From the NCBI RefSeq assembly GCF_018691265.1, contig NW_024881282.1, forward strand, positions 48,863,122 to 48,927,121: DNA of 64,000 bases, read 5' to 3'. Numbering within the stretch: the stretch's first letter is position 1; the number at the start of each line of letters is the position of its first letter. Below are positions 11,914 to 22,563 of this stretch, piece by piece. The translations under genes and the position numbers were made by a program. The DNA comes from Tyto alba. Its lineage: Eukaryota > Chordata > Aves > Strigiformes > Tytonidae. The notes beneath the pieces were generated by a model. That model was not told where the DNA came from. It worked only from the letters and a program-made list of their open reading frames with translations, and searched no databases.

Positions 11914-14390
11914 CCTATGGGACTGGTAAGCTGTAGCAGAGGACAAGTAAGAAGCAGCTTGGGGAAGAGTGGTAACACTGAGCCACTCTGGTAGCTTCCA
12001 AACTAGTCAAGGCTATCTCTTCCCTAACTCTTCATTCACTACTTTGTGGTGATTATTGTTTCCTCTTGCTATTTTTATGGCAGAAAGTGTGATTTTAGGT
12101 GTTGATTTTGGTGGTTTGAAAACCTTTACATTTTTCTCCCACCCCTCCAAAAGGGGAACGTTTGACTGCTGATACTTCATGATGCATAAATGCTGAGCAC
12201 TGATGACAGCTGCTCACTCACATTTGTCATCATTATGTAAACTGCCGTCTGTCAGAAATGAGCACCGTCCGAATAAAAAGCGGAAGAGCTCTGCTGAATA
12301 TCAACTGCTGGGCTGGGCTGAGCTACGGTGGGGCTGGAAAGGTTGTTTTGGTTGTAGGCTCAACTTATTCCTTTTGCATTTGTTGTAGTGATTGGCTTTC
12401 AGATGAAATTGGTGTGCCTTGGCTGGGCGATGTGCATGCCTTGCTTATGGTACGGTGCTCCCAAATAAGCTTTCAGCAGCGAAGAACTAAGCTAATGATG
12501 TTAATTGTTTCAAACATTGCCACTGACCGTGGTGGCTTTTATATTGTGTTCACAGTGAGCAGTGGTGCTGTATTTGGGAGATGAGATGGACTACTTGGTT
12601 ATTGCTTTTGCAACAGTACAGCTCTAAAATTCTGCAACCAACAGTCTCGGAAACAAGTAATGAAAGATTACTGTGGCCAGAATAGAAGGAAAAGAGTAAT
12701 GACTAATCTGAAACAGGATGACAGAATTGTTTTCTGCTTTGCAAGATACTGTAGTTTGGAAACATTTATCTGAAAATACAGTATTTTTGTCCAATTAATA
12801 AGGGATTATGTTTGAGAAAAGTCTAGTTAAATACATTTAAAAATCCTAATGATAGTTACAAATTGCTATACAACCTCTTTGCTGTTCAGGTGCTTTTTTG
12901 CAAGTTTATATCCTTAATTTTATGTTACAGCTAAGATAGCACTAGTCTAAGCCCAGCAGGGTAATATTCCATGTTGGCCAGTATACACTAATACTGTAGC
13001 GATCTCCAGCTGAGGCAGCTCCTACAGCAAAAGGGATTTATTTTGTTCACAGGCTTTATGTTGCTGTAATGTTCAAAATTTTCAGTCAGAATTACTGATA
13101 GCCTATGCATCTTGATTTAAAAAAATATTCTTGAAACTTCCTCTTTTTTTTTTTAATTTCCTTATGTCCTGTAAACCAGAGTCATCACAGAACAATGGTG
13201 CCTGCCTCAGTGGTGCTGCAGTGCAGTGCTTGAACAGGGCAGGAGGCGAGGGCTAAATTTTGTGTACTCTGGAGGTTTGCCTCTCTGTGTTGACAGTGAC
13301 ACAATATGATACATCCTGCTCTTGATCACAGGCCATTTAAAATGTGATTAGTGCGTTTAGTCAAAACTTAAATATAAATAGAAAATAACCATCCATATAA
13401 AAATATTTGTTGTGTGTGATTTTTCCCCTGGAGTAATAAATTAACCAATAAGAGGTTTCATGCAGTTCTGTGATGTTTATTAGCTACTGTGCCACACTGT
13501 ACCTTAGAAAAAAATTAACTCTTTCCAATTTTATGAAGCAGTAGAAGAACCTTTATTTGAACAGTTTGTGGCCAGATGTCCCAGGTGACAGGTGCAGGAA
13601 ACAGTAATTTTATTTTTTTATGGGTTTCTAGCCATCCTTCATCAAATACTCAATGAAAAATGTTTTTCATTGCAGTTTATGCTTGGTCTCAGTTACCTGA
13701 GATTGCAGATTTTGCATTAAGGAGTTTGGAAATATAAGGACAGCAGTGCTGGGTTCGTAGATTTGGACCTCTGGAGCAGAACCTAATGAATATTTTGTTC
13801 TGGTGCACACAATCAGTTCCCAGTATCAACCCACAGCACTTCCAGTCTGTACACTGTAGTCAGTTCCGTACCCCACACCAGCAAACAGCTGTAGATTTTT
13901 CCTCAAGACTGGACTCTTCCTTAGCCTTCTCTCTGTTTTTAACAGTGACACAAAGTCTTCCCTGTTCACTCCTGCATTATTTATGTTTTGCTGACAAGCC
14001 TTTCTTCTGGTTCTTCTTAATCCACCTAGAAAATCTATTTTTTCCATCTTTTGCCTTCACTAGGAGGCAGAAGGCTAGAAGTCAGCTATGATATCTTTTG
14101 CTATACTTTCTGCAAACCTCTTTTACTCCTTTACAAACTCAAGAAATCAGCTTCAGTCATAAAGGCCACCTATATTTTTGTCTGTTGGTGACTTACTTGA
14201 CTGACACTAACTGATCTACACCACCGTATTGGGTGTGACGGATTTTTAAGTAGTCTATGGCTATTGTGTCTAAACTAATGCCTATGCTTTGCAGTCTCTT
14301 TAGTCTTGATAGCTTGGGGGGTTCGGTTCATGCTCAGCCTCAAATTCTGTATTGTCTTTGGTTATTCATTTTGTTTCAAGGGATGCGGTC

Positions 14391-14394
14391 CTCT
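14391..14394. repeat. Target-site duplication CTCT, left copy
   Basis: CTCT directly precedes the LTR terminal TGTTAG and is repeated at 15163-15166 directly after the other LTR end. A 4-bp duplication is the size left by gammaretrovirus-like (class I, ERV1) integrases, which supports both the element's boundaries and its class. Confidence 0.75.
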
Positions 14395-14454
14395 TGTTAG
14401 CGGTCACAATCGTGAATAGAACTTATCTACAGAAGGCAGATAAGCAGGCACTTC

Positions 14455-14460
14455 TTTATT
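14455..14460 (-). terminator. LTR polyadenylation signal AATAAA
   Basis: TTTATT on the plus strand reads AATAAA on the minus strand, 61 bases before the LTR 3' end and just after the R-region hairpin. Cleavage would be expected about 15-25 bases further on, which sets the R/U5 border. Confidence 0.75.
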
Positions 14461-14468
14461 CCAGCGCT

Positions 14469-14510
14469 GGGGAGCATGGGGGATAGCTCCACCAAAAAAA
14501 CGTGCTCCCC
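14469..14510 (-). promoter_or_regulatory. R-region stem-loop of the LTR
   Basis: GGGGAGCA (14469-14476) and TGCTCCCC (14503-14510) are perfect inverted repeats around a 26-base loop. On the minus strand the stem begins about 20 bases after the TATA box, so it should lie at the very 5' end of LTR-driven RNA and again just before the poly-A signal. Gammaretroviruses carry an R stem-loop in this position. Its function here is inferred only. Confidence 0.65.
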
Positions 14511-14530
14511 GACTGATACAAAGCACAACA

Positions 14531-14538
14531 TATTTATA
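14531..14538 (-). promoter_or_regulatory. LTR TATA box
   Basis: TATTTATA on the plus strand gives TATAAATA in the minus-strand context GTGTATAAATATG. With the poly-A signal 71-76 bases downstream, the order U3-R-U5 is consistent. It is a core-promoter match by sequence; activity is unknown. Confidence 0.7.
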
Positions 14539-14747
14539 CACTTTTTCAGCAGAGTCATGGTTACATAAGGTCAACAAAATTCATAAATTTTAGTTTGACC
14601 TTAATAATGATTGATTTTCAGTTACCTCACCTTACCTCTATTCCTATTCTACAGAAATCATTGGTCACTCTCACTGATTGATTTGAATAGAATGAGGGGA
14701 GGGTAATGATCATCATATTCATGTTATTTCCTGGAAATCATTATCAT

Positions 14748-14755
14748 ATGCAAAT
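14748..14755 (-). promoter_or_regulatory. Octamer motif in LTR U3
   Basis: ATGCAAAT on the plus strand (ATTTGCAT on minus) is the perfect octamer bound by POU/OCT factors, about 210 bases upstream of the TATA box. Many retroviral enhancers carry such a site, but an 8-mer can also occur by chance. Confidence 0.4.
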
Positions 14756-14852
14756 GTCTCTAACGCATGCATGGTTATACTGGACGGGGGTCCTCTGGTG
14801 GTCGTCGATAGTCTTCATCGCTGTGTCGGCTGATTGAACTCCATCCTTGCAC

Positions 14853-14896
14853 ATGCTCATTTCATCTTTGACGAATGCTCATTTCTTCTTTGGCTG
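14853..14896 (-). repeat. 22-bp direct repeat x2 in LTR U3
   Basis: Two head-to-tail 22-bp units, each starting ATGCTCATTTC (14853-14874 and 14875-14896), differ at only a few positions. Tandem units in U3 are typical of retroviral enhancers. Confidence 0.8.
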
Positions 14897-14925
14897 ATCT
14901 TCCAAACCAAACCCAGTCTCTTCTG

Positions 14926-14991
14926 GTACCTATTGTTTTGACTCAAGATCCATAACCAGTACCCATTGTTTTAATTCAGAGTCCATAACGA
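14926..14991 (-). repeat. 33-bp direct repeat x2 in LTR U3
   Basis: Two abutting 33-bp units share the pattern GTACCnATTGTTTT then TCCATAACnA (14926-14958 and 14959-14991), with about 27 of 33 bases equal. A shorter look-alike at 15077-15096 (CCATTTTAATTCAAAGCCAT) may be a third, decayed unit. This is a second repeat set separate from the 22-bp pair and suggests a modular enhancer. Confidence 0.85.
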
Positions 14992-15162
14992 TTCGTACAG
15001 TGTTCAAGGCACACACCATACTAGCTACCTATTCCCAAGGGCCTTAGTGTGCTTTATATTCTCATAGCTGCTATAACTCCATTTTAATTCAAAGCCATAT
15101 TTTAAACTAAAATCAAAATAATATTTTGGGATTCGGGCTATTTTATTAAGGTAATTGCAACA

Positions 15163-15166
15163 CTCT
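15163..15166. repeat. Target-site duplication CTCT, right copy
   Basis: CTCT directly follows GCAACA, the terminal bases of the LTR on the plus strand, and matches the left copy exactly. Confidence 0.75.
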
Positions 15167-15195
15167 TATCTTGACATGAGAAAAGAACCAGATTC

Positions 15196-15552
15196 CTAGT
15201 GGTTTTCCTTGGTTGGCACTGTGTGTGTCTGCTTCATGGAGAACCTTCGACCAAAACCTGAGCACGATGATTCAGACTTTGTAAGATCTTCATAAAGTGT
15301 CCAGAGTATTTCTAGCCTGCTCAAAGCCTTTTCCACTTGCTGTTTGCAAGGGATTTCAGGATAAAGAGGTGGAAGAAACAGCTGAAATAGACGTGTGAAC
15401 CATTTGTGATCTAATGTAGTTAGCTGTCCTTGTATGACAAATACGAAAGTATATTCACTCCAAGTGATTTTGTCACACTTATGAAAAAATGGTATTTCCA
15501 GTTCTTTTCCAGTGTTTAATATCAACCAATAGTGTTTATTCTGTTCCAGCAC
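15196..15552 (-). other. Unrecognised 118-codon open frame
   Basis: A minus-strand frame begins at GTG directly after an in-frame TAA and ends at TAG, 30 bp from the LTR insertion. It has no in-frame ATG near its start and no signal peptide or known motif. Its composition is more protein-like than its neighbours: mixed charge, with tryptophan in TWSE, HKWF and LWTLYEDL contexts and a plausible helix-forming middle. The sequence upstream on the minus strand is purine-rich and offers no convincing splice acceptor, while GTAAGT at its start resembles a donor. It could be a decayed exon or pure chance: frames of this length occur several times here. I do not recognise a homologue. Confidence 0.15.
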
Positions 15553-16742
15553 TTACAGTGGAGCAGCAGCTTCTTATGTGTTTAGTTGTTTTCTTCTTAT
15601 TTTCCCTTTTGTTTTTCACCTGTGAACTGATTCATAGGATTTGTTAAATCTTTCTGTAATGTGACACATTTGGTCTGATTCTAAGAAATTTTTAATCATG
15701 CATTTGCTGCTGAGATAAAATAAGCAAGAGGAAAAATGGAAAACTGCTTTGCGGAAATGAACCTTATTACAGCTTTGAGGAAATGACACTGTAATTAAAG
15801 CTGAGACAGACATTTTATTAACTCCTATCTCTTCAGCTGTGCAGAGCATATTGAAAATAATGCTGTGATAATTTATCATATTTAAACTCTTTAATGGACA
15901 GCTTGTGGAGAGAATTTGTACTTAATTCTAAGAGACAAACTAGAGCAAGTCTGCTTCATATATTCAGACTTCTTTGAACTTTTCAACAAAGTAACTTGGA
16001 AAACTAGCTTTAAACTTCTATTTTGTGTCAAATTCCATGTATACTATTTCCATGGATGTTTCTATACGGTAGAATTCTGTCTCTTCCTCTCAAGAGCCAG
16101 AAAATTGGAGTTTGGATTTTGACATTAGTACATATGATGTTCTGTAATGATTAATGATTTATTTTTGCAAGAGCATAAGTGGAAAAGGTAACAGAAAGAA
16201 AAAACATACATATACAATAGACTAGGTTTCAAGTTCTTGCATTGCACCTGTGACTCTACCATCTGGAGACCTTCCAGATTTGGGAATTTGGAAAGGGAAA
16301 AAAAAAAAAAAGGAAAAAAAAAAATTAGTAAATATGAGCATACTTGCTCTCATTTCCTCCCATCTCAGCCGTGATATGTACCATTGGCTGGAAAAGTCAC
16401 AGGCTCAGACATTTTTGTTTATTTTGCCAGCATGGGGATACTTGGAAAGAAGAGTTTCTGTCTTCTTTCTGTCCTTTGCAATTCAATTCCAGTAAATCAA
16501 TTACATATCAATTCTCATTCTCACAGCTTCTCCATCCCTCTCTTAAACACAGCAATATATATTTTTCAATTAGAAAAAAAAAATATAGAATAGACAGACA
16601 AAATACAAAATAGAAGATTTGCAGATTGACCCAGACGTTTTATAATTAGCTCTTCCCTTTGTTCTGGTCAACAGTAACAGTCTTTTCTTATTGCAGCCAT
16701 TTTTAATTCCACCTTTTTGTTTACCAGCAAAGACTATAGTTC

Positions 16743-16798
16743 CTCTGAACACAGAGAATCAGTTCAGTGTCTCTGAACACAGTGAGAATCAAAGAAAC
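16743..16798. repeat. 28-bp imperfect tandem duplication
   Basis: CTCTGAACACAG occurs at 16743 and again at 16771, each followed by AGAATC (with two inserted bases, TG, in the second). The spacing of 28 bases fits one small tandem duplication with a few later changes. Confidence 0.7.
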
Positions 16799-19700
16799 CT
16801 ATAGCTGTAGCCTGCAGTTATATCACTTGCTATTTTTCTTTTCTATTCTCTTTTTTCAGTTGCTTATATTTATGTCAAAATCACTCCATACCTCTATATA
16901 CTAAAATAATTTACAGTGCACAGGCAGGGAAGTTTGTCAAGCAGATCCCCTTCCCTAGCAAAGGGGAACTGTAGTTGAAAAGGTTTATGCTTAAATGAGA
17001 ATCAAGTTATATGCATAAAATAGAACAAATTTAATGTATATGTACAAAAAAAACCCAAAACCAAAACAAAAACGAAAAAACAGTAGTTGCAAAGATGCAA
17101 ATATAAGTCTTTGAAGCATGTATTTTTTTTTATTTATTTATTTTTTTTTTTATGAAGTGTGAATTTTGTGATGGTAAGTAAGAGGTGCTTATTTTTAGAT
17201 AGGAAAAGTAACAAATGCTATTTTCACTGTCCTTTGTTGGTGTAGAGTCAGGGTTCCCAATTAGGGAAAGGATGTTGATAGTGGTATGAAACCCTCATTT
17301 TAGTGGCTTGTAAAACCTGCCAAAGCAGATAAATGATATCTCATATTAAGTTTGAAAACCTTTGATACAAGCCATCTAGGCTGAACTAAAATCGTTTCAG
17401 GTGAGAAGAAGGGTGGCTTTCTGCCGTTTCTTCTGAATTCATACAGGGAGTTTAACTATGAGCTTTTGACTGTGAAAATTCGTTCTATATTGTCAAGTAG
17501 TATAGGTAAAATAGGGAAAAAAACTTTTTTTTCCTGTAGCAAACGTCTTTTTTTTTTTTTTTTTCCCCAAAATTATTTTTTTTTAGCTGCTGGAAAAATG
17601 GCAAAACAACTGACACAAAATACTACATAGCTAAAGATATCAACTGTGAAGGAACACTTTCTTAACAAATCTTTTCTCGGCTTCATCTTGAATTCCTTTT
17701 CTGAAAGAATATTTTCACAGATGCTTTTCAAGGACAGTTTCCCCAGTACAGGTACTGAGCTGGAGGAGAAGGCTGACCACATACCTGACTGGAAACTCTT
17801 AACAAACTCAGATTAGCTAAGGGGTGAGCTCTTGTCATCACCTTGATGTGTAAGACAAAATTTGTTAGAGCTCAACAGTTTTTTCTAAAAAAGCCTATGC
17901 ATAGCAGCAGATAACTTATTTTCAGTTTTCAATGTTGGAGATGCACTGAGATTTCTCAGACTGTTCAGAAATAACTATGAATAGCACCATGCACAAAGAA
18001 GGCCTGTAATGCTTCAAAGGGATGCACAAAGCCTAGGGAGATGCTCAGACTTACTGCTGTGTGTGATTGCAGAAGAAAGTCATGAGGCTTGCACACTTCA
18101 AAAGTCAGGGCATGCAAAAGGTCAAGCAGCTCACACAAATTCACCTCCCCCCTTCTGCTTATTCATTACAGTGCATATAGTTGTTCAATCTGTTTAATTT
18201 CTTCAGGGCATTTTCTTTAGCAGTCAGGAGGTTTGATGATGTAAGTATGAATGAAGTTCTTAAATAATGTTTATTGGTATTGAACTTGTTAGCCAAATAA
18301 AAATGCAAGACGTTTGTTTTATTGCTGCTGCTTTGCCTTTACAATCCATGTCTTTTTTGACCATGACCTTGTCTATTAAAGATTTATTTTGTCTATCAAA
18401 ACAAGCCTGGGTTCTCAAATGCCTATATGGTATATAATTTACCAGTGCTTTGGTCTATCGGTAGCATTTTTCCATGCTGCTGTAGCTGAAAGAAAAATTA
18501 CATGTGAACAGGACCTTGTCTGCCAATATCTAAATATAATCTATTAAAAAGGTTTTATTTCCATACAGAAAAGAAACCTATTTATCTAAACACGTAGGGC
18601 TAAGTTGTAGGGATGGAGTCTTAACTCCATGTGACAGGGTCCTCCAGTCCAACAGAATGACTCTGGCACAATGCAGACACATACGCATTTAAACCTGGCA
18701 TTGTTTAAGCCCTCTCTGGAACTAAACAGGACTATTGTAGGTTTAAGTTCATGAGTATCAGCTTTTTCTCTGTCTTACAGAGGCTGAGATACACATAGCA
18801 GTCAGAGCAGCTATGTTCTGCAATGACTAATGTAATATGACCTTTACTTTGTCTAAGGTGCTAGTAAGGCTGCAATTAAGACTTTCTATTAATATTTGTT
18901 GTTGTTATTATTAAACAATAATGATCTGGTTTCTGTGTTTTCAGTGAGAAAACCCAGCCTCATTTAATACACAGACCAACTTTTGCCTTTGGTTTCAGTG
19001 TTGTCAATCCACATGTAGAAGCGTTGTGGATTTGAAGACTGAGGTCTCTCTTCTTTAACAAAATAAAATTAGTCTATTTTTAAATGTGACCTCAAAAAGA
19101 GGGAGTGTACTGCACTGTCTTTATCCATATAGAGTCAGGTAATTTCAATGTAGTGGCTTCAAATAGGTTCTTTTGGACGTTTACATTTCTTACAGAGTAC
19201 CTTACATAAAGTATAAGGCAAAAATCTGCTTAAAAATATTACTGTGAAGGATTTTTATCATAAGGTGAAATAGTCTAAATAAATCTATAGTGACTGAATA
19301 GATTTTAGGCATGTGGCAGGTGAAATTTCATAGATTTGACATGTACTAATTGCCTCCAGCACTAGTTATTGCTGACTAACCAGTTAGTAGAGACATATAG
19401 TAATGTCAAATCTGCAAATACAAGCAATATTAAAATACCTGAATTCATGTCCATGAACTATTCTTTTCCCTGCACACTGAGCCAATTTACTTCCAATGCC
19501 TTTAGCATTGCCAGGTTTTGATGAGACTACAGCACTTTCAGGATAATTGTTTTTCATGGAATAGTTGTGTCAGTTTTTTCCTGTCTCCCAAAACAGAGAA
19601 ATACTAAAGTCAGTGGTAAACCGGAATGTTAATGAATGAGAGATAAGGCAGAATATTTTGAAAATGCTGGAATTTATATTTATGAAAAATTATTTTGGAG

Positions 19701-22537
19701 AAAAAAGGAAATAGCTCATCATTAAAGCAAAAAACTAACTCAGGCATGGTCTGTATTTCTAGTTCTGGCAGAAGCCTTAGGAAATCATTTAACCTTTTTG
19801 CATGTCTTTGTTTCCATGTCTGTAAAATGGCATGATAAAGGTGCACAGGAAAGCTAACATAATTCAAGGCTGCAAAGTGTTTAGAGACCTGTAGATATAT
19901 CAGATGGAAACAACTGCAACTTATTTCAATATGATAATTTACCTTATTTAAATTGATAAGCATGCTAATTAATTTTTTTATCTAGAGCAAAAAACACACT
20001 ACTATCTTGTGTATCAGAGTAATAACATAAAAAAATGGTTGAAGAGCTAGAAATTAATTTCATTTTCATGTCATTCAACAGGAGACCACTTTGATAGTCT
20101 CTGTTTGGTTTATTCCAACTCTGAAATAGTTTAGAATTTCTACCAAGAACATGCAACAACAGTAATTCCCAGGCATTAGTAAACAAATGATCATAGATTT
20201 TCAAATAAATCAAAATCTGGAAATCCTGATTACTTGAACTCAGAAAGCTTACTGAGGAACCCCTGAGTTCAACTAACTTTCACAGGTTTATGGTGAATAG
20301 TCTGTCCCTTTCTGGCCATCCTACCTATTTGATTTTGGAAATGCTTTTGAAGTTGTCCAGAGGTCCTGTTGTTTGTGGGTGTGGAGAACTGAAGTCCTTT
20401 GGAGGTACTTTCGTTGAAACAAAGTTTTTGGCTTCGAAATTTTAATCTAGTTTAATTTCACATTAGATTGTGAGGTGAAAAATAAATATTCTTCAATGGA
20501 ACTGTCTTCAGTTAAGTAATTGAAAAACAACTTTATGTTTTAAAATATCCATTCCATTAAGATTGAGCATACTATTGTTTTTTATTTACTCTGGATTAGA
20601 ATATTTATTGTCCCATGGTGAAATATTTAAGAGCCAGTAAGTGCAAATGAAACAAACAGCTAAAAAGAAGTGAATAATGAATTAATGAGATGCATGTTAC
20701 TTACTAAAATGTCTCTAAGAGTTTATTGCCTTAGTGAAAAGAAAATGAAACGCTGTGTATATTTTCCTGGTGGAAAATCAGCCAGAAGGAAGATACTGAC
20801 TTTGCCAGGGATAACCTGCCAGGAAACAAATACAAAGGGCAAAAATCTGAAGCAAAGTCAGTTCTTCATCTATGAAAAAGTATTGAAAGTATCAGGATTA
20901 ACCTTCTAATTAAATGATAAGCTTTCAGAGGGTTAGGCAAATACTATATATTTGAAAATTTTATCCTAACATACGGTTTATTATAGTTACTAATTTTGCT
21001 ATGCTAAGAAATGCAGATATGTAAAGCAGATGAAATGAGGGGTTTATTTGAGATCCAGAAGGAGACTCTCTTACTGTTTCTCTTCAAGTCTACAAGAACC
21101 GGAGGCACTTGATTGCAAGGTAATATATGAGAGAGGAATGTGCAACCTTTTGTAGTGCAGGCCTTCTGAATACAAAATCCTTGTGTAGATTTCACAGAAG
21201 AAAAGGTAGTAACCTAAGAAGAGGTAGTAAGCAAGTTGGTTCCACCTTTTGATAATCTGCCTTTATATGAAAAAGGAAGCCTTCATCCCTGGCAGTAACT
21301 TTGAATGAGATTTAGGTTATATGATCCACACCCCTTACAAGGTATAGAATAGGAATGATTCAGTACAGTGAATTGGCCCAGCCTCATGGTGATAAGCAGA
21401 ATGAATTGTGACAATCTTTTTATTTTTATAAAAGAACATATGTGATTTTGTAAGTCAGATCTAGGGTTCTGTGACAGTAATCACAGTCCTTCACAAGGCT
21501 GTTCCTACATGTATATAGTTTACTATGTCTTAACACTGTCAACTCTTAAAAGAAAAAAAAATGATCAAGTGTATCTGAGGCTTTTCTCTCACTGTTTGTT
21601 ATAGTAACATCCTTCATGCTTTGCTTGTTAGTTCTTACAGTTTTTACATTGCAATTTCAAACGCTATTTCGGTGTACTCGCCAGATAAAGCAATTGTTTA
21701 ATAAATGCAAAAAGCTGTCTTATTAGAGCTAAGTTGCACACTGCAACTAAGACAGAATCAAATAAAGATTCACAGTGTAAGTAATAGGCTGAAGACGGTG
21801 GTTTGTGTAGCTCACTGGCTTAATAAATGTGCAATATTTCATTGTCTCTGTTCCTTTAACTGTGGACATTTGTTTCATTTATGTAAAAAATAGTTGGGAC
21901 TAAATGATTTACTTTCTTCTTACATCTTTAGAGCTAACTGCAAAGGAAGGAGATGTCTTAAAAATTTATACTAGAAGAATTTTAATTACCTAAACCCTAG
22001 CTTTAAATATGTTTATTTCTGTCCTGTTTAGTAGTGACTTGAAAGTCAAGGATATTTAATTTGGAGAACAATCAAAACAAGTGTATTTCAAGTTGGCTTT
22101 TCAAAGTGTGAATTGGAAAAGCTGTAGTTCCTGAAAGAAAAACAAGAATTATCTGCACATAAAGGTATTTGTCTGACTAGAACAGTTTGTATTAGTAATA
22201 TACGGTTTCTTATACTGAATTTCATTTGAAAACAATGACTTGAGGGGAAAATCATGCAAGTTAAAATGCTTTGTAGAGACCCTGTTCTTAAAAGTAGTAG
22301 TTCTGAAGTGTAGGTAAAATCACACTAATTTTATATTGTGCTGCATAAAACTGTAGAAGACTATCCAGGCAGAAAGATTTGAAACCCCATGTGCACCATC
22401 TAGTATGAATATGTGTGGAAAGTTAGCTGTATGATAAGCTAAACTCATAGGCCTGTGGCCATGTTTTTTTATGTATCTCTAGGTAAATTGAAAAGAAATT
22501 CATTAGGAGAAGATTTTCAGCCTTCTCATATTCCTCT

Positions 22538-22563
22538 CCCCCCCCCCCCCCCCCCCCCCCCCC
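22538..22563. repeat. C26 homopolymer
   Basis: Twenty-six uninterrupted C after TTCCTCT. It is the mirror case of the G41 run at the window start. Its length is likely polymorphic or error-prone. No gene nearby. Confidence 0.95.

Larger units (their letters stand above)
3553..14390. other. Unique AT-rich DNA, no gene seen
   Basis: About 10.8 kb without a recognisable gene. The longest frames (147 codons minus at 9933-10376, 108 codons plus at 12258-12584) cross T runs or lie among overlapping frames in other phases and show no domain. Simple repeats are the only definite content: the GT/GTTT tract at 6262-6308, an A25 run, T runs, and a pyrimidine tract at 9161-9221. Confidence 0.7.
14395..15162 (-). 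mobile_element. Solo LTR, ERV1-like, 768 bp
   Basis: Read on the minus strand this is a complete retroviral LTR. It starts TGTTGCAATTACC, ends GACCGCTAACA, and is bounded by CTCT on both sides. In minus-strand order it has U3 with repeated enhancer-like units, a perfect octamer, a TATA box (14531-14538), an R region with a strong hairpin (14469-14510), AATAAA (14455-14460) and a short U5 of roughly 50 bases. No primer-binding site, polypurine tract, gag, pol or env sequence lies next to it and there is no second LTR, so it is a solo LTR left by recombination between two LTRs. It encodes nothing. The class rests on the 4-bp duplication and the layout. The family name is unknown to me. Confidence 0.85.
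15167..22537. other. Unique AT-rich DNA, no sure gene
   Basis: Contains the 118-codon minus-strand frame at 15196-15552 (listed separately), a 28-bp tandem duplication at 16743-16798, an A14 run at 16298-16311, a T17 run at 17548-17564 and an AT-rich patch around 17120-17155. All other frames are short, overlapping and unrecognised. Confidence 0.7.

Noticed and set aside
14355..14375. TCTTTGGTTAT resembling the start of miR-9
   Set aside because: The match stops after 11 bases and no precursor hairpin is present.
14781..14800. TCCTCT after GGACGGGGG as a possible right-hand duplication for the first LTR
   Set aside because: No CA terminus precedes it; the CTCT pair flanking 14395-15162 with TG...CA ends fits and keeps the promoter and repeats inside the element.
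15196..15552. The minus-strand frame as leftover env coding next to the LTR
   Set aside because: It lies outside the CTCT target-site duplication, so it belongs to the host flank.
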